Below are positions 55,220 through 63,385 of a stretch of DNA of 64,000 bases, piece by piece. The notes under the pieces are model-generated. The model made no database searches and was not told the origin of the DNA. It saw only the letters and a list, made by a program, of their open reading frames with translations. The stretch covers positions 3,929,501-3,993,500 of the forward strand of contig NZ_JAUSXS010000001.1 in assembly GCF_030816195.1 (NCBI RefSeq). The letters are read 5' to 3'. Within the stretch, counting starts at the first letter, position 1. Each line of letters starts with the position of its first letter. The position numbers were made by a program, and so were the translations under genes. This stretch comes from Pseudomonas sp. W4I3 (GTDB taxonomy: Bacteria > Pseudomonadota > Gammaproteobacteria > Pseudomonadales > Pseudomonadaceae).

Positions 55220-55705
55220 TCAGCAGGTGCAGCACATCATCGGCATGCCGTTGCAGCTCATCATCATCGGCATGGCGCAGTCGTTCATCATCTTGTTCAT
55301 CAGCATGCAGCAGTTTTCCATCATGCCCATGCTCATGCCCGACATCGGCATCATTTTGCACATCATGCTGTCACCCTGCAGGGTGCACTCCATCACGCAT
55401 TTCATCATGCCCATGGGCATCGGCATGTTCATGCTCGACAGCATGTTCATCGTGTCCGCCGACATGCACATCATGTTCATATTGGCGCACTGCATCATCA
55501 TCGGCATGCCGCAGTTCATCATCATCGCCATCATCTCGGCGCTGGTCTTGAACTGGGCCATGTCCATGCCTGCGGCAGGTTTCAGGGTGCACATCATGGC
55601 GTCACCGGCCATTTCGCACTGCAGGGTCGCCATCATCATGGGCATGCCCATCATCGGCATCATTGGCATGGAGGTGTTCATCGGCATCTGCATTGCGTTC
55701 ATCAT
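55220..55705 (-). CDS. Methionine/cysteine-rich repeat protein, putative metal binder
   Basis: 161 residues from an ATG with GGAG about 9 nt upstream. By direct count 61 are Met (38%) and 15 are Cys. There is no His, Arg, Trp, Tyr or Ile. It is two tandem repeats of about 78 residues with the same cysteine spacing: C-x8-C (Cys30/39 and Cys107/116) and C-x7-C-x6-C (Cys65/73/80 and Cys143/151/158). Shared segments are GDxMMC and CxMPMMMxC. There is no clear signal peptide, so a cytoplasmic location is likely. Many thioether and thiol groups suggest soft-metal (Cu(I), Ag(I)) binding or oxidant scavenging, which is inference. It ends close to the terminator at 55176-55206. The opposite strand is open but His-rich only as a mirror of ATG codons. 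Confidence 0.75.
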   Translation of the reverse strand: MMNAMQMPMNTSMPMMPMMGMPMMMATLQCEMAGDAMMCTLKPAAGMDMAQFKTSAEMMAMMMNCGMPMMMQCANMNMMCMSADTMNMLSSMNMPMPMGMMKCVMECTLQGDSMMCKMMPMSGMSMGMMENCCMLMNKMMNDCAMPMMMSCNGMPMMCCTC

Positions 55706-55979
55706 GTTCGAAACTCCGTAATCGACAGGAAAGGCCAGGTTCTGGCGCCGATTCTAGAGCCGCCAGGCAACGGCGCAAGACGCTGGCAGAGCAGCAGGAT
55801 TGGATGTTCCAGGGGCGACTTGGTGGGTTTGAACACGCGCTAAAACCGGCATCACGTCGACACCGATGCTATAGCGGCATAACCCTCCACGGTAGTTTCG
55901 AAATAGACGCGATGGATATTCGAACCAGGAACTTAAATATTCCAGATGGAAATAAACGGTCTAACCCTGGGCAAATGGA

Positions 55980-56270
55980 TCAATCGCGCGCCCCGTTGCC
56001 CGGCAATGCAAGCGTTTGCATCAGATCGTCAGCGTCCGAACCGACGGGAAATCTGAACCCATACATCTCATCGGCAGCCAGAATGTCGGCAAGCGCATCG
56101 CATAGCTGCGCCTCCGTCGGTGAGTCGCGCAACAGTTTATGCGCGGTGAGCAATACATCCGCAGCCACCCCCTGGGCACTGGCGGCGTCGATGACAGCAA
56201 AAAGGATAAATCGCAGGCGGATTTCGCGATCAGTAGGCCAAACCGTTTTTCGCTTACCCAAGGTAGGCAC
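55980..56270 (-). CDS. Hypothetical protein (96 aa)
   Basis: Starts at a GTG at 56270 without a strong ribosome site. A basic N-terminus (GKRKTVWPTDREIRLRFI) is followed by helices (AASAQGVAADVLLTAHKLL, EAQLCDALADILAADEMYG). No signal peptide or membrane segment. I do not recognise a family. The 275 bp upstream of the Met-rich gene (55706-55979) show no gene. Confidence 0.55.
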   Translation of the reverse strand: MPTLGKRKTVWPTDREIRLRFILFAVIDAASAQGVAADVLLTAHKLLRDSPTEAQLCDALADILAADEMYGFRFPVGSDADDLMQTLALPGNGARD

Positions 56271-56402
56271 TCGTGTTTAAGAAAAGTCCGAGGCTAGGGC
56301 TGACCGGGGGCGTGTTTCAAGCGGTCCTGGGCATGATAGGCACCTTCCTACAGAGGAAAGAGAAACACCGCACCCCGCGGGCCTGTCCCGGCAGCGAACG
56401 CG

Positions 56403-57143
56403 TCACTGCACAGGCAGGAAATTCATCAGCAGCAGACTTTGCGCATAGTTGAGGCCGATACGTCGGTAGCGCTCATCGAGTATCTGGGTCAGCAGGTCCA
56501 GGCGCGCGACGATCTTGCCGAACTCGACGGCGAAACTGAGGTTGCTGCCCTCCTCCGATATTTCGTTGGAAAACAGCAGCAACACGCCGTTTGCGTCCTG
56601 GCGCTGGCCCAGCAGCCAGGTGGCTTTCTCGATATTGCGTGCGGCGTTGCTGACAAACTGTGGGTTGATCGAGTCGGTCACATAGAACTGCGTACGCCCA
56701 CCGTGCGCGGTCACGAGCATGCTGCCGATCGCGTAGATGAACGCCCCCACTCGATCGCCGCGAAACTCCGGGCTCAAGGAGTAGCTTAAGGCCGCCAGGT
56801 CACGCCGCTCACCCAGCGCAGGCAATGGCTGACGGTTTTCGATAGCCTGACGAATAGCCCGCGCGGCGCTCACCGCATCCGGGTAACCGGACTGACGCCA
56901 CTGGTTGGGATTGCGCAGGTAAAGCTTGCTCATCAGCAGATACAGGCTTTGCAGATTGTCGCGCATGCCCAGGGTGGCCATGCGGTCCACGCTGGTTTGA
57001 AAGAACTCATCCGGCTTGCCATCGCTGAACTGCCTGGCGATGTCGCGCCCCTGTTGCTGGCTGCAACCGACGGCACACAGCGCGAGCATCGCAGCCAGCA
57101 ACGGCGGCCATCGGGTGATGAAAACAGTGAACGTTCGATGCAT
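56403..57143 (-). CDS. Putative lipoprotein
   Basis: 246 residues with a lipoprotein signal: basic N-terminus, hydrophobic stretch and lipobox LCAVGC with Cys27. The mature part is mostly helical (RDIARQFSDGKPDEFFQTSV, RDNLQSLYLLMSKLYLRNP, VSNAARNIEKATWLLGQRQ). It is probably anchored in the outer membrane facing the periplasm. No known domain is recognised. It stands alone on this strand. Confidence 0.82.
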   Translation of the reverse strand: MHRTFTVFITRWPPLLAAMLALCAVGCSQQQGRDIARQFSDGKPDEFFQTSVDRMATLGMRDNLQSLYLLMSKLYLRNPNQWRQSGYPDAVSAARAIRQAIENRQPLPALGERRDLAALSYSLSPEFRGDRVGAFIYAIGSMLVTAHGGRTQFYVTDSINPQFVSNAARNIEKATWLLGQRQDANGVLLLFSNEISEEGSNLSFAVEFGKIVARLDLLTQILDERYRRIGLNYAQSLLLMNFLPVQ

Positions 57144-57359
57144 CGGTTCCGGGTCTGTGTCTGTTGGCCAATCGCAGGAGTCGCATGGCAGAGACAGAGG
57201 TAGATCAGGAAAATCAAAAAAAGTGCAGCACCACGGGTTTAGATAAGCATCGGACTACAGGCGCGGCCGTCCACTATTAAACCTGTAGAAAATTTGAATT
57301 AGCGAGTTGCCCGCTCAGTCAAGAATTATGAATGCGGTAAATTTGACGAGGTAACAGTG

Positions 57360-57494
57360 ATGACTATCCAGGCAGAGACACTCGTACAACTGACCGAAGC
57401 CTTGAAAGAGCGCGGCTTGAATCTGGTTTCCGATGTCCACTTCACGCGCGCGCCCTACCGGCACAATCACCGCTGGATCTGCACGGTCGAGTAA
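57360..57494 (+). CDS. Small hypothetical protein (44 aa)
   Basis: ATG preceded by GAGG at a good distance, ending at TAA 57492-57494. Mixed composition with two aromatic/His-rich segments near the C-terminus (HFTRAPYRHNHRWICTVE) and an amphipathic N-terminal helix. No family recognised. It lies in an otherwise empty gap between the lipoprotein gene and lysE-like gene. Confidence 0.5.
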   Translation: MTIQAETLVQLTEALKERGLNLVSDVHFTRAPYRHNHRWICTVE

Positions 57495-57656
57495 CGGTCC
57501 ACACTGCTGACGGCTTGGCCGCGTAGCCGGCCGTTGGCATCTTCCGGCACTGCGCAAGGGACGCCTACATAAAACAGGCCCGGATCTGCTGCGACTGTGT
57601 AAAACTCAGGCTTTGGTGACAGTCGCCGCCTCCCTGCAGACCTTGCGAGTAATCAC

Positions 57657-58271
57657 ATGATCGACGGTTCCGCTGTGTTAACAGTGTTCTTGGTCTACCT
57701 GGCGGGTGTCGTTATTCCTGGCCCGAATTTCGTTGCCGTCGTCCATAAGGCTGTGGCCGCTACACGCGCTGAAGCTCTGGCTTTGGTGGCGGGAATCGTC
57801 GTGGTCAATCTGTTCTGGTCAACCTGTGCGATTGGTGGGCTGGGGATCGTATTTGCTGCCCTGCCCTGGGCCGCCCTGGTTGTGAAGGTGCTCGGGGCAG
57901 CCTATCTGATGTGGTTCGGGTTCCGATTGCTACTCAATGCCGGGAGGAATGCTATCGGTCCCTCAAATGATGCCGTCGCCGGCAGTTGCCGACAGTCCTT
58001 CACTCAAGGTGTGATTACCAACCTGGGTAACCCGAAGTCCATGGCCTTCTATGCCGCTGTCTTCTCAGCCGCCGCCCCCGCCCACGTTTCGCCAGGCACG
58101 TTCTTGTCGATGCTGGCAGTCGTAGTGGTAGTTTCGCTGGCCTGGTATGCAATGGTAGCAATCGCCCTTTCCCAGCCCAGGATCGCCAGCGCTTATCAAG
58201 GACGGAGAAAAGCGATTGACCGACTGTGTGGCGGGTTGATTTTGTCGTTGGGGATCCGTCAGTTGATTTAG
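57657..58271 (+). CDS. LysE/RhtB-family amino-acid exporter
   Basis: 204 residues and about six hydrophobic segments. The family N-terminus is clear (VFLVYLAGVVIPGPNFVAVV), as is GVITNLGNPKSMAFYAAVF in the middle. These inner-membrane proteins export amino acids such as lysine, threonine or homoserine. Substrate unknown. The next 250 bp (58272-58520) show no gene. Confidence 0.92.
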   Translation: MIDGSAVLTVFLVYLAGVVIPGPNFVAVVHKAVAATRAEALALVAGIVVVNLFWSTCAIGGLGIVFAALPWAALVVKVLGAAYLMWFGFRLLLNAGRNAIGPSNDAVAGSCRQSFTQGVITNLGNPKSMAFYAAVFSAAAPAHVSPGTFLSMLAVVVVVSLAWYAMVAIALSQPRIASAYQGRRKAIDRLCGGLILSLGIRQLI

Positions 58272-58520
58272 CAGTCCTGTCACCGAGAAACCGGGCTGGC
58301 CAGACACTTCAAGGGAACCTAGGGGTCAGCATTTCAAATCCGGGAATGGCCAGTGGAGGCGCTTGGACGTGCAGTGCTGGTTCATCTTGCACTAGCCTTT
58401 CTGGCACCACCGCCACTAGGTCACTGTGCGCCAATGCCGAGACGAGCGAGTTGAAGTTGGACACTGAGAGTCCGACGCGTCGTTCCAGACCCTAGGGAGT
58501 CGCACTACAGTGGCCGAGGA

Positions 58521-59474
58521 CTAAGCGTTCGCCGGCGCGTGCTGGGGCGCGCGATGACTGTTCAGGCACCACACGACACCGGTGACAAGCAGCAGGATCG
58601 CGGCGAGTTCGTACGAATCGGGGAATCGATGCTCCCATAGAAAACCAAAAACCAGCGCCGCCAGCGTCTCGATCACCAGCACTTGCCCGCTGAGCGCCAA
58701 TGGCAGAAGCCTGCTGGCCTGATTCCAACACGCGCCACCGATAACCGACGATAAAAGCGCCACGCCGCCAGCCACCAGGAAAAAGTGCAGCCATTGAGCG
58801 TTGTCATGGCTGGCGGCGTGCAAACCCAGGACTGGCGCCGCCAACAGCAGCGACTGCGCGCCGGTCATCACACCCGTCAGCAGTGCCCAGTCATGGGAGG
58901 ACACGCTGGCTACCTGAACCAGCCGCCGAGCGTTGCTCACCGCGAACCAGCTCCAGGTCGCCAGGGCGCCGGTCGCGCATAAAATCCCAGCAATGTTGGT
59001 CAGTGTGTCGGGCCTGTCGCCATTGACCAGCGCATGCCAACTGATCAGCACCACGCCTGCGACGGCACAGCACAGCGAGGGGACGAGCTTGCGCAGCGCA
59101 ACGGCGTTGGCATCGTGACGCCCCGCCAATGTGACGAACACCGGGATGAGCCCAACGATAAGCGAGGTTGTGGCAATGCCCACCAACTGCACTCCGGTGC
59201 CCACCAGCGCATAGTAAATAAGGTTGCCGACCAGGCTGAGCCAGAAAAGTGACTTCCAGTCGGCCACCGTCAGGTTGGCGCAAACCCGCCGCCAGCGCGG
59301 CAGCAGCAAGGCCAATGAGATCGCGCCATAACAGAGAAACCTGAGCACGGCGAACTGCAGCCCGCTCAACCCCGGCGTAAGCTGGGGGCCGAGAAATATC
59401 ACGCCCCAGCACAGCCCCGCGAAAACACCGTAGACGATGCCCTTGAGCAAAGATCGATCAGCAAAAACATTCAT
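58521..59474 (-). CDS. EamA/DMT-family transporter
   Basis: About 317 residues from the ATG at 59474 (GGGGAG upstream). Ten hydrophobic segments arranged as two EamA halves (GIVYGVFAGLCWGVIFLG; LSSVIGGACWNQASRLLPLA). Drug/metabolite-type inner-membrane exporter; substrate unknown. It lies 76 bp downstream of an AraC regulator on the same strand, which probably controls it. Confidence 0.9.
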   Translation of the reverse strand: MNVFADRSLLKGIVYGVFAGLCWGVIFLGPQLTPGLSGLQFAVLRFLCYGAISLALLLPRWRRVCANLTVADWKSLFWLSLVGNLIYYALVGTGVQLVGIATTSLIVGLIPVFVTLAGRHDANAVALRKLVPSLCCAVAGVVLISWHALVNGDRPDTLTNIAGILCATGALATWSWFAVSNARRLVQVASVSSHDWALLTGVMTGAQSLLLAAPVLGLHAASHDNAQWLHFFLVAGGVALLSSVIGGACWNQASRLLPLALSGQVLVIETLAALVFGFLWEHRFPDSYELAAILLLVTGVVWCLNSHRAPQHAPANA

Positions 59475-59550
59475 CCGCACTCCCCAAGCGTAATGAAGGA
59501 AGTCTGCTTCAGCTGGATTTGGGAATTATTGTCGGTAAACGCGGGATTTT

Positions 59551-60279
59551 TTACCCAGACTGTTTTTGCGCTTTACGATAAACCGCCGGGCTTGTGGCGC
59601 TTACCCGTTGCATGGCTCGGGTCAGCGAGGCCTGGTCGGAAAAACCGGCGCGCAAGGCGATTTCGCAGATCGGCAATGAGGTTGCGCGCAGCCATCGCTG
59701 AGCTTCCTGGATGCGCACATCGGTCAACCAGGCTTGCGGGCTCATGTCGAACGCCTGGCGAAAACGCTGGTGCAGTTGGCTCATGCTCATGTTTGCGACT
59801 TGAGCCATGACGTCGTTGCTCCAGTTCGCTCCCGGATTTGCCCGCAGACGAGCAATCAACTGCTCGAACGGGTCGCAAAAACGCGGGACATCCGGGCTAA
59901 GGGATGACAAAAGCAATGGGCCCAGCTGCGAGGCCGTGATGGACAATTGTGCGTTGCCTACCAACTCAGCAAACTCGATCAGCCGACGCGTCGCCAGAGG
60001 AATGGGGACATATATCTGCTGAGCAAGACGCTCGATGTGCAGCGTTTCCAAGGTTGTCGGCGCGCAGTCCAGAACCAGAAAGCGGCTATCGGCGTTCGTG
60101 TGCTGCGAATGCACCGCGCCAGGCGCCACCAGCGCAGCCACTGACTGATCGATGCAGCCACTGCGGCCGCCTACGTCGATTTCCATGCGGCCGCGGATCG
60201 GCAGCACCAATTGAGTGTGGTCATGGTGGTGGTTGTGGTTTTCGCGCTCGTAGCTGCGCACTTCAAGACTCAGAAACAT
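59551..60279 (-). CDS. AraC-family regulator with cupin domain
   Basis: About 242 residues from the ATG at 60279. The N-terminal cupin has a His-rich stretch (ENHNHHHDHTQLVLPIRG), and the C-terminal AraC domain includes VANMSMSQLHQRFRQAFD and EIALRAGFSDQASLTRAM. It lies upstream of the EamA transporter gene in the same direction. A regulator of that exporter is the natural inference. Confidence 0.9.
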   Translation of the reverse strand: MFLSLEVRSYERENHNHHHDHTQLVLPIRGRMEIDVGGRSGCIDQSVAALVAPGAVHSQHTNADSRFLVLDCAPTTLETLHIERLAQQIYVPIPLATRRLIEFAELVGNAQLSITASQLGPLLLSSLSPDVPRFCDPFEQLIARLRANPGANWSNDVMAQVANMSMSQLHQRFRQAFDMSPQAWLTDVRIQEAQRWLRATSLPICEIALRAGFSDQASLTRAMQRVSATSPAVYRKAQKQSG

Positions 60280-60391
60280 AATGCACCATTGGCCCGATCT
60301 GGTGAGGTTGACGCCTACAGCGCCTGCGCGCACCTGTATTCGCTCAGGATTAGCGCGCAGATTCTAGCATCGGCTCACTTGACCGCGACAT

Positions 60392-60622
60392 TCAAGACCA
60401 GATCGCCGTTTCTGTATTAATTTCTGCCACGGACGTGGCATTGAACTGCCGCTGGCGGTGCAAGTCATCCCGCATTTTCGAAAACTCGAAGTTCCTGGTC
60501 TCCAATTCCTTCAGTACCAGACTCGAGATTCTGTAAGTACCGCAGTCGGAGCAGTCAACGAGCTTAGTACTCTGCCCCTCATCGGACTGCTTCGCTTCAA
60601 GCCCGCACAGATAGCAATTCAT
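60392..60622 (-). CDS. Small zinc-ribbon-like protein
   Basis: 76 residues from an ATG with a strong GGAGGT. The N-terminus has CYLCG (Cys3/Cys6) and CSDCG about 18 residues later, a zinc-ribbon pattern, followed by a charged helical tail. No known domain beyond the ribbon. The gap on its other side (60623-61023) holds no convincing gene. Confidence 0.7.
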   Translation of the reverse strand: MNCYLCGLEAKQSDEGQSTKLVDCSDCGTYRISSLVLKELETRNFEFSKMRDDLHRQRQFNATSVAEINTETAIWS

Positions 60623-60968
60623 GTCTGACCTCCAGTTGGTTGATGCACAGGAGAGCGCCGCGTGGCGGCAGAAGTTTCAATTACCTGGCAGCGTCATCGC
60701 CTGGGCAAACTTCCTGGCATCCTCAGCGGCAAAGGGAAGGCTTTCTACGCGCGCTGCCAAGGGATCCTTGGGCTTGGGATAGATCGCGATTTAATGGACC
60801 TACGAAATGTGCCACCAACGGATCTTTTACTGATCCATTTATCTTTTATAGTCAGGGCCTTTATGCATCTAACAGCAGCTGTTATTAAGCCAACTTGATG
60901 AATCAAAACCTGGGTAAATAGCTAGGCCTTGCCAAGCACTTCCCTAGCCACAGATGAAACTCGGGCAA

Positions 60969-60999
60969 TAAACAACCCGGCGCTGTGGCCGGGTTGTTG
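60969..60999 (-). terminator. Probable terminator for the gene at 61024-61239
   Basis: AACAACCCGGC pairs with GCCGGGTTGTT around a 5-nt loop, just past the stop of the minus-strand gene. On that strand it continues into TTGTTTATTG. Confidence 0.6.
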
Positions 61000-61023
61000 A
61001 CGGTCTTTGCACCCCTTTGTCAT

Positions 61024-61239
61024 TTACTTCGAACCACTGTTCTCGCGTTCCGTTTGAGCATCCTGATCAGACCCAGGGTTGCCCGGCGGCGGGTTCCAGT
61101 CTACCGGTTGTTCGCCCGTTCCCTGCTTGGGCTCGGATTTGGTTTGGTCAAGACCTGAGTCATGACCTTCACCGGCATCAGGGACTTCTTTTTTGGGTCC
61201 TGGGTATGGCGCTGCCGGACCATTATTATCATCGACCAT
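61024..61239 (-). CDS. Small hydrophilic hypothetical protein (71 aa)
   Basis: Starts at the ATG at 61239 with AGGAGG; longer upstream frame is not needed. The sequence is rich in Gly, Pro, Asp, Lys and Gln (NNGPAAPYPGPKKEVPDAG; PVDWNPPPGNPGSDQDAQ) and looks disordered. No family function known. Such proteins in Pseudomonas are sometimes stress-induced, but nothing here shows it. Confidence 0.72.
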   Translation of the reverse strand: MVDDNNGPAAPYPGPKKEVPDAGEGHDSGLDQTKSEPKQGTGEQPVDWNPPPGNPGSDQDAQTERENSGSK

Positions 61240-61394
61240 AACTACCTCCTCTCTGTAGCGCAGGGTTGCGCACAGGTATGAGAGGTGCGGTGTAGAGAGA
61301 ACGTGCGGGTGCCTCGACGAGCGGACGAAAGAATGCGCACGATAGCGAAGCGTTGCGTTTTGCCCCACGCCTGGTCAGGGTCCTGGCCGGCGAC

Positions 61395-61613
61395 CTAAAG
61401 TCCCCATGCATCGTCTACACCGACTCCGCCCACTCGAAGTTCTCGCACGCCCGCTTGCGCCCAGAACCGAATAACCGCGCCCTTCCCGCCCGTAATCACC
61501 TGGACATGCTGGATCAAGTCAGACTGGCAGTCGGCGCGCATCACCGGTTTATAGCCGTGGGCCTTGTACAGCACCCAGCCGCCGTCCTCGGATTCGACAC
61601 GGAAAACATCCAT
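61395..61613 (-). CDS. DUF2188-like small protein
   Basis: About 72 residues from the ATG at 61613, preceded by a G-rich site. DVFRVESEDGGWVLYKAHG and AVIRFWAQAGVRELRVGG give a short beta-rich fold resembling DUF2188 proteins (about 60-75 residues). It directly follows a remnant of a flavoprotein gene. Function unknown. Confidence 0.6.
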   Translation of the reverse strand: MDVFRVESEDGGWVLYKAHGYKPVMRADCQSDLIQHVQVITGGKGAVIRFWAQAGVRELRVGGVGVDDAWGL

Positions 61614-61639
61614 TGAAAAACCCCCGCAGGTTCCGCGAC

Positions 61640-61785
61640 CTGCGCCCTGTTTGAAGCACCCCCAATACACGCCGGTGAAAGCCTGCCCCGATCACTAGAC
61701 AGTCGAAGTCCACCTGCCCGGCATCGGTCGAAGCCGACTCCGGTTGATCTAAAAGCTCCTCGTATTCATCCCGCGCCCCCGCCAT
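61640..61785 (-). pseudogene. N-terminal remnant of a flavin-dependent monooxygenase
   Basis: An ATG at 61785 with a strong GGAGGGAAG site begins a protein whose residues about 28-37 read DCLVIGAGF, the start of a Rossmann FAD-binding motif. The needed second part (TGVYWG) is in the next frame, and the rest of the expected 500-residue enzyme is absent. The frame runs into the DUF2188-like gene. It looks like a decayed Baeyer-Villiger or related monooxygenase gene. Only about 40 residues support this. Confidence 0.5.
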
Positions 61786-61977
61786 CAGTCTTCCCTCCGC
61801 ATAAGCCTTGCTAGTAATGACTGGTGTGGATCAGCAAAGGTTTTTTGGAACGATAAACGGCGGTTTACGCCTCATGTTCCGTTCGTCTGCCCTGCTCGTC
61901 GCGCCTGTGAACCAAGGGCTGGGGGCCCGTTTCGAAACTGGACGATCCATTTTGAAAACCCGCTCAGGAGCAGCGCC

Positions 61978-62958
61978 ATGGACGCACCCCGCCAGATCAC
62001 CTACAGCCAGTTCCCTCCCATCGAAAACCCAAGGCGCAGCGGCATGCTGCCCGTGGATGAACTGCATACCTTGTACTGGGAAGAAAGCGGCAACCCCGAG
62101 GGCGTGCCGGTGGTTTACCTGCATGGCGGCCCTGGCGAGGGCGCGCCACCGAGCTCGCGACAATTCTGGGACCCCGATCATTACCGAATCGTGCTCTTTG
62201 ACCAGCGCGGCGCCCTGCGCTCGACGCCGCTCGCGGCGCGGCGCAACAACACGACCCAAGCGCTGGTGGGCGATATCGAAACGCTGCGTCAACACTTGGG
62301 CATCGAGCGCTGGTTGGTCACCGCCGGGTCATGGGGAACGACCCTGGCGCTGGCCTATGGCGAAGCGCACCCGCAGCGCTGCCTGGGTTTTATCCTGCGC
62401 GGCGTGTTCCTTGGCACACGTGATGAGATCGACTGGTTCATCCACGGCATGCGGCGATTCTTCCCCAGGGCGCATGAGGACTTCGTCAACCTCATTCCCG
62501 AAGCCGAACGCGCCGACCTGCTGCAGGCCTACCTGAACCGCATGACCGGTGAAGACGAGTCGATCCGCATGGAGGCCATTCGCGGCTGGATACGCTACTC
62601 GGCGAGTTGCTCGTTGCTGCGCCATGACCCGGAAGGCGTTGAGGAGCAGGCGGCGGACGACGAGACCAGCATCGGCATGGCGACACTGGATGCCTGGTAT
62701 TTTCTCAATCATTTATTCCTCGAAGAAGATCAACTGATTCGCGACATCGCGGCGATCCGCCATCTACCCTGCACCCTCGTTCAGGGTGGCCACGATATGA
62801 TTGCAACGCCCAACTCCGCTTATCGCTTACATAAAGCATGGCCAGGGTCGGTGCTGAAACTAGTGCCGGACGCTGGCCATTCACCTTCGGAGCCTGGCAT
62901 CTTGAGCACGCTGATCGAAGCTACCGAAAAATTCAAAGTTGCCGGGCGCTTTGACTGA
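61978..62958 (+). CDS. pip: Proline iminopeptidase-like alpha/beta hydrolase
   Basis: 326 residues, usual length for bacterial proline iminopeptidases. It has the oxyanion HGGPG (residues about 50-54), the nucleophile elbow GSWGTT (Ser about 119), the catalytic Asp region LVQGGHDMIATP and the His in DAGHSPSEPG. It would release N-terminal proline from peptides in the cytoplasm. Two family motifs differ from common forms: DQRGALRS in place of DQRGxGRS, and AGSWG in place of GGSWG. The substrate range may therefore differ. The start is the ATG preceded by CAGGAGCAGC. It stands alone. Confidence 0.85.
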   Translation: MDAPRQITYSQFPPIENPRRSGMLPVDELHTLYWEESGNPEGVPVVYLHGGPGEGAPPSSRQFWDPDHYRIVLFDQRGALRSTPLAARRNNTTQALVGDIETLRQHLGIERWLVTAGSWGTTLALAYGEAHPQRCLGFILRGVFLGTRDEIDWFIHGMRRFFPRAHEDFVNLIPEAERADLLQAYLNRMTGEDESIRMEAIRGWIRYSASCSLLRHDPEGVEEQAADDETSIGMATLDAWYFLNHLFLEEDQLIRDIAAIRHLPCTLVQGGHDMIATPNSAYRLHKAWPGSVLKLVPDAGHSPSEPGILSTLIEATEKFKVAGRFD

Positions 62959-63385
62959 CACTGAACAAGGCGCGCAGGGGCCGTATTTTTTAGAACCCTT
63001 ACATCACTTGACGGCAGGCTAACTGAACAGCGCCACCAGGAGCGGGCATTAGATTAATTAATATGATGCCGTTAATACTTATGGATTTGCGGTGGAATTG
63101 GGGGACAAGCCTTTGCTTATCGGGCTTCAGCCTATCGGTCTCACAATGCGTAAACACATAGTAGATGGCATAGTTTGGCGTACCGTTTGTTCCTTTTTTC
63201 ATGAAAGTTTTCATATAGGTGTCACAACCTACTGCTACGCTGCCTGTGTCAGAGGGCAGGATCGCCCACTTGGGCGCTATTAAACGGCTCACTGGACGCC
63301 AGGGAATATTCTGAGGACAGAATGATGGGCGGTGCTGATGCAGTGATCTCTGATAATCACTGAATTGTAAAGACATGGAGTTGTT
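62959..63385. other. AT-richer gap without a recognisable gene
   Basis: This 427-bp stretch before the carbamoyltransferase is richer in A/T than the rest of the window. Only short frames without good starts occur on either strand. It probably holds the promoter of the downstream gene, though no clear -35/-10 pair was picked out. Confidence 0.5.

Noticed and set aside
55172..55843. A His-rich plus-strand frame opposite the Met-rich gene
   Set aside because: The histidines are the complement of ATG codons (CAT). The minus-strand frame has a ribosome site and a duplicated cysteine pattern, the plus strand does not.
60662..60898. A 78-residue plus-strand frame starting at GTG with a fair AGGAGAG site
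   Set aside because: There is no domain, the start is weak and it begins only 39 bp from the divergent zinc-ribbon gene. Not enough support to call it.
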